From: JBJHCA01 sp050485785
GTDB taxonomy: Bacteria; Bacteroidota; Bacteroidia; Chitinophagales; Saprospiraceae
Length of the DNA stretch: 38,457 nt
Assembly (NCBI GenBank): GCA_050485785.1
Contig: JBJHCA010000027.1
Coordinates: 1-38,457 of the forward strand
Direction of reading: 5' to 3'
In this document: in pieces, positions 8,691 through 18,257 of the stretch
Numbering within the stretch: the first letter of the stretch is position 1
Layout of the letters: the number at the start of each line of letters is the position of its first letter
Notes under the pieces: generated by a model
What the model was told of the DNA's origin: nothing
Seen by the model: only the letters and a program-made list of their open reading frames with translations
Database searches by the model: none
Position numbers and translations under genes: made by a program

Positions 8691-9497
8691 TCAATCCGGC
8701 TTTTTGCATTCCAATGTCCATCGGTCAAGCAAAGGATGGCGAACCTTGCCTTCGGGATCAGTGTATAATAAAATGGATTCGAACTTCGCTGGCCCATTGC
8801 TCCAGGACCATTCCATAAGATACCTGGCAGGATCCCCGGAGCTATGAAAACGGACCCTGGCCAACCTTTTCAGGGACAATCCGTTTGCGGTCAGACATTG
8901 CATCAGCTTCTCCCCTTCCCTGGCCGCATAAATCACATGGAATTTTCCTTCAGGGCATAGCAGCATGGCAACATGATCTGCAAGCTGCGAAGGCGGAAGA
9001 GTTTCACCGGCTCTGGATGCTTTTCTGGAATGATTTCTTTGCGATTGACCGCTTCCTCCACTAAAAAAAGGCGGATTCGAAATAATATGGCTGAATTTCT
9101 TTTTGGTATTCTTTCCAAATTGCCGTAGCGTTTGATTGACAACCTCTGCCCTCCATTCTTTGATCAAATACCTAAGATTGTGTTCCGACAAGCTAAAACC
9201 GGGCTCAAAAGGCTCCAGGGCAAGAATGTTGAGTTGTGGATTTCTCAGCGCTGACATTATGCTGAGAATTCCACAGCCGGAACCAATATCAAGAAGTGCA
9301 GAGCCAACACTTAAATCAGCCCAGGCACCCAAAAGTAGAGCATCTGTACCCACAGCCATTTGCGATACATCGTGCAGGACGGGGATATGTTTCAGGTAAA
9401 AAAGTTTCAGTTGCGGGTCAATTTTAAGACCTTTGCCGCGTAAAATTTCCGGAACTGAACTATCGGAAGTCATTTGATTCAACATTATTAAGTACAC
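8691..9497 (-). CDS. TrmN6-like tRNA1(Val) adenine-N6 methyltransferase
   Basis: Protein of up to 268 residues with a Rossmann-type methyltransferase core. The SAM-binding motif is LLDIGSGCGILS (DIGSGCG at 70-76), preceded by QMAVGTDALLLGAWA, which is characteristic of the YfiC/TrmN6 group, and the substrate-amine motif NPPFF is at 141-145. Members methylate N6 of A37 in tRNA1(Val); the HemK/RlmF-like groups share NPPF/Y, so the target is inferred. The longest start (9497) leaves 3 bases to the divergent purM start; in-frame ATGs at 9485 and 9473 are plausible alternatives because family members usually begin closer to the core. Confidence 0.85.
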   Translation of the reverse strand: MYLIMLNQMTSDSSVPEILRGKGLKIDPQLKLFYLKHIPVLHDVSQMAVGTDALLLGAWADLSVGSALLDIGSGCGILSIMSALRNPQLNILALEPFEPGFSLSEHNLRYLIKEWRAEVVNQTLRQFGKNTKKKFSHIISNPPFFSGGSGQSQRNHSRKASRAGETLPPSQLADHVAMLLCPEGKFHVIYAAREGEKLMQCLTANGLSLKRLARVRFHSSGDPARYLMEWSWSNGPAKFESILLYTDPEGKVRHPLLDRWTLECKKPD

Positions 9498-9500
9498 TTC

Positions 9501-10685
9501 ATGAGCAAGCCGTCGCTAAAGTACGAACAACGCGGTGTTTCTGCATCAAAAAAGGAAGTTCACCGAGCTATAGCCGGCATGGACAAAGGATTATATCCCA
9601 ATGCCTTTTGCAAGATCCTACCCGACTTTGCCGGGCAATCTGATGATTATTGCAACATAATGCATGCCGACACAGCAGGTACCAAAACCAGCCTGGCTTA
9701 CCTGTACTGGCGCGAAACCGGCAGCACCAATGTGTTTAAAGGTGTAGTTCAGGACGCACTGGTAATGAACACCGATGATATGGCCTGTGCAGGAATGACT
9801 GGTCCGTTTCTGGTTTCGTCCACCATTGGAAGGAATAAGCGGTTGCTAGGTGGCGAAGTGCTTGAAGCCCTTGTTTCAGGAAGTGTTGAATTCATCGACA
9901 ACATGAGATCACTCGGTATCGAAATGCACCATGCCGGAGGGGAAACTGCTGATGTTGGGGATATTGTACGAACCCTGGATGTTGGGTTTACTTTATTCGG
10001 CAGGATGCCGAAACAAAAAGTTATCAATATTGACATTAAGGAGGGTGATCAGATCATCGGAATAGCTTCCATGGGGCAAGCTGATTATGAGCCCGAATAC
10101 AATTCAGGCATCGGGTCCAACGGGCTCACATCAGCCAGGCATGATACTTTAAGCAAATACTACGCAAGCAATTTTCCTGAAGCCTTTGATCCCGGTATGG
10201 CCAAAGAGGTTGCTTTTACCGGGCCTTACCGGCTAACAGACAGCTTTGATCATCAGGGGGTTAAGTATGAAATCGGAAAGTTGCTGCTGAGCCCGACACG
10301 CACTTATCTGCCATTCATCAAGCCTTTTTTGGAGAAATACCGAAGTGTTGTGAGCGGTATAATCCATTGCACCGGTGGCGGTCAAACCAAGGTGATGAAG
10401 TTCGTCAAAAATGTGCATGTAATCAAGGACAATCTTTTTGATATTCCGCCCGTATTCGAAATGATCCGGAATGCATCGGGCACTTCTCTTCGCGAGATGT
10501 ATCAGGTGTTTAATATGGGGCACAGGCTCGAAATTTACACCCATGCCGATATAGCGGAAGAAGTTATCGGCCTGGCTGCTTCTATGGGGTTGGATGCCAG
10601 GGTTATCGGGCGTGTTGAGTCCGCTGAAAGCAACAAACTTAGTCTGCTTACGCAGGAAGGAGTACTACAGTTTGATGACGTGTAG
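9501..10685 (+). CDS. purM: Phosphoribosylformylglycinamidine cyclo-ligase (AIR synthase)
   Basis: Protein of 394 residues, close to the longer Bacteroidota form of PurM. It catalyses ATP-dependent ring closure of FGAM to AIR in purine synthesis. Visible PurM-superfamily signatures: HADTAGTK (55-62, equivalent to DGVGTK), the QDALVMNTDDMACAGM segment, GGETA (146-150), GIGSNGLTSARHD (203-215) and HCTGGG (289-294). The start codon lies immediately beside the divergent TrmN6-like gene, so the promoter must overlap that gene. It is convergent with the following secreted-protein gene. Confidence 0.93.
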   Translation: MSKPSLKYEQRGVSASKKEVHRAIAGMDKGLYPNAFCKILPDFAGQSDDYCNIMHADTAGTKTSLAYLYWRETGSTNVFKGVVQDALVMNTDDMACAGMTGPFLVSSTIGRNKRLLGGEVLEALVSGSVEFIDNMRSLGIEMHHAGGETADVGDIVRTLDVGFTLFGRMPKQKVINIDIKEGDQIIGIASMGQADYEPEYNSGIGSNGLTSARHDTLSKYYASNFPEAFDPGMAKEVAFTGPYRLTDSFDHQGVKYEIGKLLLSPTRTYLPFIKPFLEKYRSVVSGIIHCTGGGQTKVMKFVKNVHVIKDNLFDIPPVFEMIRNASGTSLREMYQVFNMGHRLEIYTHADIAEEVIGLAASMGLDARVIGRVESAESNKLSLLTQEGVLQFDDV

Positions 10686-10717
10686 ACGTGTTTATTTTAC
10701 ATCACTTTTTGTTGGAG

Positions 10718-12157
10718 TTAAAACACGAACCGCACCAGTCGCATTTGATTGCGTACCAGACTGAGTGTTACAAACTCATTGACGTCAGTCTGCACGCCTG
10801 AACGAAGATTGAGGAGAGAATTGGGCTGGGTAATGGCAGGCAGTGCTCTCCGGCGGGCATCGCCATTGGCTGACACTACGTATTCACTGATAAGGCCGTT
10901 CACTTTAATTTCATCATTGTAAACAAACCGCAGACTTTCCGGTGAACGCAGCAAAAAATACGATGAGTACATGGCATCATCATCCTGAGAGTACTGCCTT
11001 TTGCGTAGGATTTCAGACCAGTAAACTTCGCCACTGGGGTGAATTGACAGCACGATGATGTCATCGTAATAATAATCCACATGCAGCAGATCACGGCCGG
11101 TGTAATATCGTCCCATGGCCGAAGAGGAACGTCTGGAAAATCGCTTTTGCTGTTCAACGATCAGCAACAAGCCCCCGTCGAACCGCAGCACTACGTCCTG
11201 CACGGCAATGTCAGTGAGGCGCATATTCTGATCTTGCGGTTTACCATAAAGCGACGAGAGGAACTGTTGATCCAGCGGAGTAAAGCTCAGTGTGTAACTC
11301 AGTGAGCCGGGTTCTATGCTCAGGTAAAAAAAGCCACTGGCATTCACCGGCCTGCGTTCTGCATAAAGGCCTCCTGCTACCAGTCTGTCATTGTAGTGAT
11401 CGTAGGCAAATTTCACATCATAAATGCTGTACTCGTCCATCTCAACAGTTACCTGCTGAAGCTCTTCAGTCAGGAAATTATACACGTAGACCTCAAGATT
11501 TCCCGATTGTCTTCTGAACCTTCGTTCTTCAACATCCATTACCACATAAAGCCGGGCACCAGCCGTGAGAATGATATCGTGAACCCTTCGGTCGAGTGAC
11601 AGCAGTGAAGGATTTACCGTTCCTTCCCAAACAACCTGTTTGTCCGTTACTGAATACAGCGTTCCGTTGATCGACCCCCTGTCGCCCCGCTGCCAGATCA
11701 GTACCTGGCTGCGGTCAGCTGACCAAATCAAGTCAATAGCTCCGGGGCTGATGTCTGCGGGAGTAGTTCTGATCAAGGCAGTATCTTTAATAGCTCCGGT
11801 GAGATAAAACTCATTCATGAATACCTGTTGCTGATTTCCGGAACGGGCAGCATAAAAAATCATGAATGTGGAGTCTCTGGGAACAGTGGCTTTAAAGTCA
11901 ACCCGCTGTAGTGGTGTATGAATGTCAAACACCCCGATTTCGGTCATGCGTTCATTAAAATGCCTCAATTCGCCGGCACCGTCCGCTGTTGAAAAAATCA
12001 CATAGCGGTCATCATACCGCCCCAGGATCTGAAACGAAGCATTGCTGCCTTTCAGGTTTACCGCATCACTCACAAAGATCATCTGTGCATTCATGCTCAA
12101 TGGCAACATGAAAAGCATGACCAAACCGATGGATAATGCTGTTGAAATCTTATTCAT
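10718..12157 (-). CDS. Secreted protein of unknown function
   Basis: The start chosen is ATG 12157, giving about 479 residues, because it begins a clean signal peptide (MNKISTALSIGLVMLFMLPL, then SMNAQ) and has AAGGAG about 10 bases upstream. An upstream ATG at 12190 would place that Shine-Dalgarno-like sequence inside the gene. The mature protein is rich in beta-strand patterns with recurring units of the type FSTADG, LIWSADRSQVLIW and VKFAYDHYNDRLVAGG, suggesting a beta-propeller-like repeat fold. No T9SS sorting tail, lipobox or catalytic motif is evident. It probably acts in the periplasm or at the cell surface. Confidence 0.8.
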   Translation of the reverse strand: MNKISTALSIGLVMLFMLPLSMNAQMIFVSDAVNLKGSNASFQILGRYDDRYVIFSTADGAGELRHFNERMTEIGVFDIHTPLQRVDFKATVPRDSTFMIFYAARSGNQQQVFMNEFYLTGAIKDTALIRTTPADISPGAIDLIWSADRSQVLIWQRGDRGSINGTLYSVTDKQVVWEGTVNPSLLSLDRRVHDIILTAGARLYVVMDVEERRFRRQSGNLEVYVYNFLTEELQQVTVEMDEYSIYDVKFAYDHYNDRLVAGGLYAERRPVNASGFFYLSIEPGSLSYTLSFTPLDQQFLSSLYGKPQDQNMRLTDIAVQDVVLRFDGGLLLIVEQQKRFSRRSSSAMGRYYTGRDLLHVDYYYDDIIVLSIHPSGEVYWSEILRKRQYSQDDDAMYSSYFLLRSPESLRFVYNDEIKVNGLISEYVVSANGDARRRALPAITQPNSLLNLRSGVQTDVNEFVTLSLVRNQMRLVRFVF

Positions 12158-12493
12158 TAAAAGTGTTCTCCTTTCAAGCAAAGAACACAATGGCCATCAA
12201 ACGGGTTCATGCCGCGGGCCTGAGAAAAATGGCATAGGTTTTTAATCAGACGGAAACCTCAGATCTCTTCCGGATAACTCTTCAAAATTGTAGCTGAACG
12301 AAAAAGGCGGAGCAATGAATTGTGCCTCCATCATGTTGCGGAATACCGGTGCCTATCCATGAAAAAGAAGTACATTGTCCGGCTGTAAACGGCTAATGAT
12401 TCAAGGTGAACCTTGTCACGAATGAAAATGCAGACTGTTCATCAACAAAGAGCTATTAATAAATCTCCTGATACAACTAGAAAGAAGCTGCAA
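12158..12493. other. Intergenic stretch with only a short open frame
   Basis: This gap lies between two minus-strand secreted-protein genes. The only structure I see is a 30-codon minus-strand frame (12242-12334, MMEAQFIAPPFSF... ending in RFPSD), closed upstream by a TAG. It has no recognisable family and could be the tail of a decayed gene or chance. No hairpin terminator was clear. Confidence 0.3.
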
Positions 12494-13903
12494 TCACTTC
12501 CTGATCAACCTGAATTCAGCCTGGCAATCAGGTAAAGAGCTAACTACTCTGCCAAAATATATTCCCGATGGCCAATCAGCTAAATTAATCGAAACTAAAC
12601 CGGAATCTTTATACGCTCTTTGGTGGATCAATTGGCCCGTTGAGTTATAGACCATAAGGTAAGCAGGCCATTCACGACAAAATCCTTCCGGCATTTCAAT
12701 CCGGGCGAAATCATTGGCCGGTGTGGGAACAACCACAATACCTGAGGACTGATTGGCAACGCCGGATATATTGACCTGCTCTCCAAAAACCACCTGTAAT
12801 TGATCTCCGGGAGGCAAAACCTCACATACGGATTCCGGCGGCAGGTTGGGCAATGGCGGCGGACAGGTTGTGGCCGGAACCGCAGCCTGCATAATAGTGT
12901 GGCCCAGAGCCGGCTGGTCGCAAACCAGCTTGCGGGCCATTGACCCTGCCAGTTGTTCCGTAACCCATTGCAGTGTTGCCGGTGAGGTAAAATCATGTCC
13001 ATAATCCAGTGAGGTAATCAGGTAATGCGGATTTCCGTTTTGCTGAAGCTTTTCAGTTACGGGACATGCACCGTACACCTGATAGCTGTATGTATTGCAA
13101 CACGGATAAACAGGCTTCTGATGATAAGACACAGCCCCATCTCGCGTACCGTGTACAAGGGTAACGGCCACATCCTGATGCTGAGCCGATATCCAGGCCG
13201 TATCGGCAATAAAGCCGGCCAGTGAAAATACGGCTTTGATACTTTTGTTCTGAGTGAGGGTGCCACTGAGGTATGATGAGCCCAAACCACAGCCACTGCA
13301 TATTGCTTGAAACTTCTCCGTGCTCCCAAAGGCAACATGCAGTGAAGTAACAGCCCCTGCACTATAACCCGCAATACCGATCGCCGCAGTGTCAATGTGG
13401 TAAGTCTGGTGGTTATTCACCAACCACCCGATGGCATCAGAGACGTCAACAGCTGCAGCATACATTGAGGGTACAAAGGAATTGCCCCAGCTAACATTGC
13501 ATGGGACTCCGATACCGGCAGCCAGCAGGCAATCATTGCGTTTACACAGCCTGTATTGTACCGAGGCTGCAATAAATCCGGCAGAAGCCAGGAATTCAGC
13601 CATGTCAAAAAAATCGGAATAGCTGCCACCGATAAATCCACCGCCATGAACCAGCACTATTAAGGGGCGCAATTCGCCGGGTTCAAGATCAGAAGGGTAA
13701 TAAACCCTCAAATGCAGATCTTCAAATATCTCCGGCCAAACCAGTTCATTGATTTGCCGGGCACTTTTGTACACGGTTTGCTCATAATCGACAGCATGAA
13801 CTCCGGGCAGGTAAACCACATCACCTAAGCATACTGCCTGGCCAATGGCTTTGAAGGCGCAAAAAAAACACAACAGGCCGCAACAAAAAATAAATCGATC
13901 CAT
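12494..13903 (-). CDS. Secreted alpha/beta-hydrolase (esterase/lipase-like) with T9SS C-terminal domain
   Basis: Protein of 469 residues. A signal peptide (about 1-23) is followed by an alpha/beta-hydrolase of the carboxylesterase/BD-FAE-like type: oxyanion-hole motif HGGGF (86-90), nucleophile elbow GYSAGA with Ser181, then Asp255 (HGTRDGAVSY) and His303 (DYGHDF), a complete catalytic triad. A linker leads to a C-terminal domain of about 80 residues starting at VVPTPANDFARIEMPE and ending LPSGIYFGRV-type (here WPSGIYFGRV) then a basic tail, the pattern of type A T9SS sorting domains. It is expected to be exported and surface-attached or released. The substrate is unknown; several Cys in the hydrolase domain suggest disulfides. 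Confidence 0.9.
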   Translation of the reverse strand: MDRFIFCCGLLCFFCAFKAIGQAVCLGDVVYLPGVHAVDYEQTVYKSARQINELVWPEIFEDLHLRVYYPSDLEPGELRPLIVLVHGGGFIGGSYSDFFDMAEFLASAGFIAASVQYRLCKRNDCLLAAGIGVPCNVSWGNSFVPSMYAAAVDVSDAIGWLVNNHQTYHIDTAAIGIAGYSAGAVTSLHVAFGSTEKFQAICSGCGLGSSYLSGTLTQNKSIKAVFSLAGFIADTAWISAQHQDVAVTLVHGTRDGAVSYHQKPVYPCCNTYSYQVYGACPVTEKLQQNGNPHYLITSLDYGHDFTSPATLQWVTEQLAGSMARKLVCDQPALGHTIMQAAVPATTCPPPLPNLPPESVCEVLPPGDQLQVVFGEQVNISGVANQSSGIVVVPTPANDFARIEMPEGFCREWPAYLMVYNSTGQLIHQRAYKDSGLVSINLADWPSGIYFGRVVSSLPDCQAEFRLIRK

Positions 13904-13969
13904 TGATTGGCTTTACAGTAGAAGAGCGGCAACAAGTTAAAAAGAATCTCCCTATCATTGCACCAGTTT

Positions 13970-14365
13970 ATGAATACAGATACCCAAGACCGCTTTTACA
14001 CCCCTGACAAGGAATACTTTCTGGAGTTTGAGGAGGCCCTGCCCGGGTTGCCCTGGCGAAGCCATGCCCGGCTATGGCATGGCAGACGGTCGTACTTTGT
14101 GCCGGCATTGTTTGGCGCACCACCGGTATGGGATGATGCCGCACTTTGCTGGTTTGCCCCCGTGTGGACCGTAGGTCAGATGCAAAAGCTTGCCTGCATT
14201 GAGCCTGAAATGCGAAGAATTTCCATGAGTACTCAGGAGTTTCAGCCTTTTACACTGATTGCCGAAGCCGGCGGTAATGCTTTAAAGCCGGAATATATTG
14301 AACCGCAGCCCGGTTTGGATGCCATGAGTTTACCCGTTGAATTTGGCAGGCCACGCAGATTTTAG
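13970..14365 (+). CDS. Small uncharacterised protein
   Basis: Protein of 131 residues from ATG 13970; an upstream TTG at 13958 is less likely. No signal peptide or membrane helix. It is rich in Trp, Tyr, Phe and Pro, with a central block RSHARLWHGRRSYFVPALFG and WDDAALCWFAPVWTVGQM. I do not recognise a family. It is divergent from the hydrolase gene and isolated from other plus-strand genes. Codon composition looks like its neighbours, which supports a real gene. Confidence 0.6.
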   Translation: MNTDTQDRFYTPDKEYFLEFEEALPGLPWRSHARLWHGRRSYFVPALFGAPPVWDDAALCWFAPVWTVGQMQKLACIEPEMRRISMSTQEFQPFTLIAEAGGNALKPEYIEPQPGLDAMSLPVEFGRPRRF

Positions 14366-14675
14366 CCTAGATCTCCATAAAGCCCTCATCTCCATATCTG
14401 TGCGAATTGAAGTAAAAACGGGAATGTGATCACCTGGCAGGGGTATGTTTTTTTCATGTCTTTTTGTGCAGCGATAGTCCTGACCAAAGCATTATCGAAT
14501 ATAAGCGTCAAAGGTCCCCGTCAAAAATATGTCCTGAGTAGCCATAAAGCTTCATACAGCAAATACTGCCGGGCGAGCGACTCAGGTACAACAAAGAGTT
14601 ATCAAAAATCACCACACGAGTTACATCAATTCCTCTGCAGCGCAATAAAATACTAGTTTGCTTTTTACGTCATCC
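14366..14675. other. Intergenic stretch without convincing content
   Basis: Gap between converging genes. It holds an open frame of 76 codons (14426-14656, GTG start) with no family resemblance and poor protein character, which I do not call. No strong hairpin with a T-run was found. Confidence 0.4.
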
Positions 14676-17600
14676 TTATTTGAACTGAATACTGACTGTC
14701 TGCATTTCGCGATTATCGATCCTGAACACCAGGAAGTAGGTTCCTGAGGGTAAGTTCCCTCTTTTAAAGGAAAACGTGCTGTTGGTGCTTATTGCCGGGA
14801 AAGCTTGTACAAGCCTGCCTGCAGCATCTCGCAATTCTATGTTTGCGGGCGCCGGCCAGTCCGGTATTTGTACATTTACTCTGTCACCGGCAGGATTGGG
14901 AAACACTTTGGGTGGCATTTCATTGGCCCGGGATGCAGCGTTGCAAATGATAAGCCAGACCGTGGCCACAGCAGATGCCTGACAGCCATTTTCATCGGTA
15001 TAGGTGTAGGTAATGGTATAATCGCCCGGGAATCCCAGAGCGGGGTCAAGATGACCGTCCTGATTGACAATACTGCCGGTATAAACACCACCTTCCGGCG
15101 TACCGCCAAAAAGCACATAGGGGTCAGTGGCACCATAGCAGAACTCCTCATTATTCAGCGCTTCGACACTCACTACCGGGAGGGGAAGAATGTCAATGTT
15201 AATTGAGCTTTGCACTGTACCGCTTCCTGCACACACACCGGTAACCAATACCGTAACCTGCCCACCGGCATTGCCTACATTTACCGTTACTGTCGAAGTA
15301 CCCTGACCGGATACAATAACCGATCCCAATGGTACTGACCAGGAGTAAGTTGCCACAGAAGGCATGGGTTCCACGGAAAAAACTACACCATTGGTCCCCT
15401 GGCAAAACTCCGTTTCAGGATCGATAAAAACCGGAGCATCAGGCTGACCCATAAAACTGACCATAAGATTGGCCGGGGTGCTTTCTCCACATTCGTTAAC
15501 AGCTATTACACTGATACCGGAAACGGGCGAACTTCCGAAGCTTACCGTGATGGCTTCACTACCCTGGCCGGAAGTAATTTCACTGCCCGAAGGCACGGTC
15601 CAGATATAGCTGTCAGCTCCGGGAACAGGATCAATGGAATACACGTATCCGGCCTCATTGGCACAAACCATTTCAGGGCCCTGAATAGCTGACGGAGTCA
15701 TTGGTCCTAAATCCAGATCAATGGTCATAGTTTGAGGGCTGCTGAGGCCACATTCGTTAACCGTGCTCACAGCAACTAATCCTGACTGGCTGCCAAAGTC
15801 CACCGTAATTGAGGTAGTTCCCTGCCCGGAAATAATAGTGGCTTCATCGGGTACTTCCCAGTGATAACTGTCTGCCCCCGTTACCTCACTGATGGAATAA
15901 ACAACACCTTCCTGATGCGGACAGATGGATACAGGGCCGGAAATGGATCCCGGCATCAAGGGTTCACCTTCGTAAGTGATGGTCAGGGAAGAGGTTGTGC
16001 CGTTACCGCAACCATTCTGAGGGGTTACCGAAATGCTTCCTGCATTGGGGCCAAACAGTACCTGAATTTCCGAAGTGCCCTGACCGCTGAGTATCTGAGA
16101 ACCGGACGGAACTACCCATTGGTACCAGGAAGTGTTAGTCAGCGGAGTGGCAGTATAAACGGCAACCACTGTAGGGCAAACCTCAGTGATACCGCTAATG
16201 AACAAACTACCGGTTGGCACACCCGTGGTCATTTCAATATTGAAAACACTGGTGTCACTCTGGCCACATACATTCACGGCCGAAACAGCAATATCCCCTC
16301 CTGAAGTGCCGAAATTTATCACCAGCGTATCGGTTCCCTGGCCCGACACAATAGTGGCACCGGCCGGAACAGTCCATTGAAACGCGGCACCCGGAGGATT
16401 GGAGCCGGCGATATACACTACACCCTGCTGGCCCGTACAAACCAGTGTTTCACCGCTAAGCAGTACAGGAGTGGAAGGTGCAAGGCAACCGAATTCATAG
16501 GCACCAATATCGGGCACAACGCCACGGGCATTACCAACAATATCATGCGTGATGTAACTGACAGGAGTGCCGGCATCATCAGCATCCGGATTGGTGGGAA
16601 TGGGTTCGGTAACTGATACAAATTCCGGATCGAGGGCCAGACTGTTTTCGTCCTCATCGCTGGCATTTTGCCATGCTGCCAGGGTTGAAAATATCAAAAG
16701 ATTGGTAGTACCACGCCGGGCAATATCGCCGCCGGGAATGTAAAAAATGTTATGATCACTCGTAATGGCGGAATTCACTACCGAAGTATTGCCGAGAAAT
16801 ATACCTGCCCTGGCACCCGAAGCACTCTGGCTGATGGCAAAAATATTATTCCGCAAAACCGAGCCCGTATTGGATAACTCTTCCTTAAAACCATACAGGT
16901 TGCCTGAAGATGAGCCACTTCCGGTCAATGCAATGGTGTTGTGTGATATTTCGGGAAAAGTGGATGCCGTGCGTACTTCAATACCTGCAAAATTGCCCCC
17001 TGCATTGATGTTGTACATCTCATTGTTATACACTTTATGGCCCGTACCGTTAAAAAGGTATACACAGCGAAGCGTAAAACTTCCCCCCTGTGGGTTACTG
17101 GCCTGGAATGAGTTGTTAAAGATCTGTGTGTTGATATTGGCGTTCTGAGCCACCTGAATATAATTGACGGTACCGGACATGGTGACTGTGTTATCAAACT
17201 GGTTGTTACTCACTATTGCGCCGTCTGTTTCCCGCAAATAAATGCCATGACTGTTGCCATTGAACAGTTGATTATTGTGGATAATGATGTTGGAAGCCAG
17301 GGGTGATACCACACCATATACAGAAATGCCATATCCCCCGCCAAAAGTATAATTGCCCTCCAGGGTAAGATTGTGGTAATTGCCCGCCGTAAGAATACTG
17401 GTAAGGCTTCCCGAAGCTATAATGCCCCCATTAAGCACACTGGTGGTTTCGTTCATGATCACCTCGCAGTTGACAACGGAAATGTGATTCCCGGAATTGA
17501 ACAGATGTATACCCAGAAATCCGTTGGGTGCACTGGTGTTCATTTCAATACGGAGGTGACTCAGCGTAAAATGCGACATCTCCGTAAGGCGGATTATATG

Positions 17601-17990
17601 CCTGTCGGTGCTGCTGGTGAGTGCGGTTACTGTTTCGCCGCTGCCATTGAGGGTGACGGTTGCATTGGACCCCAGGCCGCTAATTCCGCTAAACACCACC
17701 TGTTCGGTATAGGGGCCGCTTCCCTGTACAATGGTAGCGGTTACATGTCCTGAAACACCATTGGCTGACAGAGCAGAAGCAAATGCCGAAATAGATTGAA
17801 AATTAGTGGAGGTTGCCGGCGAGCCAGCATTGATCGTATAGCTTCCAGCCATGGGATTGGCCTGCAAACAAGTGGTGGATATCCACAGGCCAGCCAATGC
17901 CAGGAAGAGCAAGGAGGTAGATCGGGGATAGCTTTTTGTTAACGAAAAGGATGCCGTCAATGTGCGGTAGAAAGTAACTAGAGGGAACAT
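14676..17990 (-). CDS. Secreted beta-helix and PKD-like repeat protein with T9SS type A-like sorting domain
   Basis: Protein of 1104 residues. After a long N-terminal signal region (hydrophobic core about 27-42, ending near LQANPMAGS) comes a right-handed parallel beta-helix region (about 50-490) with repeating units such as NLTLEGNYTFGGGYGISVYG and NIIIHNNQLFNGNSHGIYLR. From about 502 there are five PKD/Ig-like domains of roughly 85 residues sharing the core W-x-VPxGsxIxSGQGT followed by a beta pattern and NxCG. The last 80 residues, from VFPNPAGDRVNVQIPD, are a type A-like T9SS sorting domain ending LPSGTYFLVFRID. It is likely a large surface or secreted adhesin-like or polysaccharide-interacting protein; beta-helices often bind or cleave polysaccharides, but no catalytic residues were identified. 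Confidence 0.92.
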   Translation of the reverse strand: MFPLVTFYRTLTASFSLTKSYPRSTSLLFLALAGLWISTTCLQANPMAGSYTINAGSPATSTNFQSISAFASALSANGVSGHVTATIVQGSGPYTEQVVFSGISGLGSNATVTLNGSGETVTALTSSTDRHIIRLTEMSHFTLSHLRIEMNTSAPNGFLGIHLFNSGNHISVVNCEVIMNETTSVLNGGIIASGSLTSILTAGNYHNLTLEGNYTFGGGYGISVYGVVSPLASNIIIHNNQLFNGNSHGIYLRETDGAIVSNNQFDNTVTMSGTVNYIQVAQNANINTQIFNNSFQASNPQGGSFTLRCVYLFNGTGHKVYNNEMYNINAGGNFAGIEVRTASTFPEISHNTIALTGSGSSSGNLYGFKEELSNTGSVLRNNIFAISQSASGARAGIFLGNTSVVNSAITSDHNIFYIPGGDIARRGTTNLLIFSTLAAWQNASDEDENSLALDPEFVSVTEPIPTNPDADDAGTPVSYITHDIVGNARGVVPDIGAYEFGCLAPSTPVLLSGETLVCTGQQGVVYIAGSNPPGAAFQWTVPAGATIVSGQGTDTLVINFGTSGGDIAVSAVNVCGQSDTSVFNIEMTTGVPTGSLFISGITEVCPTVVAVYTATPLTNTSWYQWVVPSGSQILSGQGTSEIQVLFGPNAGSISVTPQNGCGNGTTSSLTITYEGEPLMPGSISGPVSICPHQEGVVYSISEVTGADSYHWEVPDEATIISGQGTTSITVDFGSQSGLVAVSTVNECGLSSPQTMTIDLDLGPMTPSAIQGPEMVCANEAGYVYSIDPVPGADSYIWTVPSGSEITSGQGSEAITVSFGSSPVSGISVIAVNECGESTPANLMVSFMGQPDAPVFIDPETEFCQGTNGVVFSVEPMPSVATYSWSVPLGSVIVSGQGTSTVTVNVGNAGGQVTVLVTGVCAGSGTVQSSINIDILPLPVVSVEALNNEEFCYGATDPYVLFGGTPEGGVYTGSIVNQDGHLDPALGFPGDYTITYTYTDENGCQASAVATVWLIICNAASRANEMPPKVFPNPAGDRVNVQIPDWPAPANIELRDAAGRLVQAFPAISTNSTFSFKRGNLPSGTYFLVFRIDNREMQTVSIQFK

Positions 17991-18009
17991 ATCAAAAAAT
18001 TGTTTCCGC

Positions 18010-18017
18010 CAAAGTTA
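18010..18017 (-). promoter_or_regulatory. TAnnTTTG -7 element for the beta-helix gene
   Basis: Read on the minus strand, TAACTTTG matches the Bacteroidota -7 consensus fully. It lies 19 bases before the ATG at 17990, giving a short leader of roughly a dozen bases. The -33 element is not clear at the expected spacing. Confidence 0.4.
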
Positions 18018-18244
18018 CACAATCCCATCGGCCGAAACCTGTCGAATGGCGACATTAAAGCCGGTTTTCACCACAAAACTGATTGTTGATTATAATCACT
18101 CGGTTGTCTGATTCCTGAAAGCATTATTACTCAAACGACAGGCCGTGGCATTTCAAAAAAGGAATAAATCTTCAAAAACTGTAAAAGAGGCGACAAAATA
18201 GGCCAATAATCAACTTACATGGAATGATATCAGGCAGGGATTCG

Positions 18245-18252
18245 TATATTTA
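18245..18252 (+). promoter_or_regulatory. Possible -7 element for the exported-protein operon
   Basis: TATATTTA matches seven of eight positions of TAnnTTTG and lies just ahead of the first gene of the operon. A transcript would start almost at the ATG. No -33 element was seen. Weak evidence. Confidence 0.22.
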
Positions 18253-18257
18253 CATAA

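Noticed and set aside
10687..10728. Terminator-like CGTGTTT ... AAACACG pair between purM and the next gene
   Set aside because: The loop is about 28 bases and there is no T-run, so it is not a convincing hairpin.
12242..12334. 30-codon minus-strand frame between two secreted-protein genes
   Set aside because: Very short, closed upstream by a stop, no recognisable family; mentioned only as intergenic content.
14426..14656. 76-codon plus-strand frame in the gap between converging genes
   Set aside because: GTG start, no family resemblance, no ribosome site or signal features.
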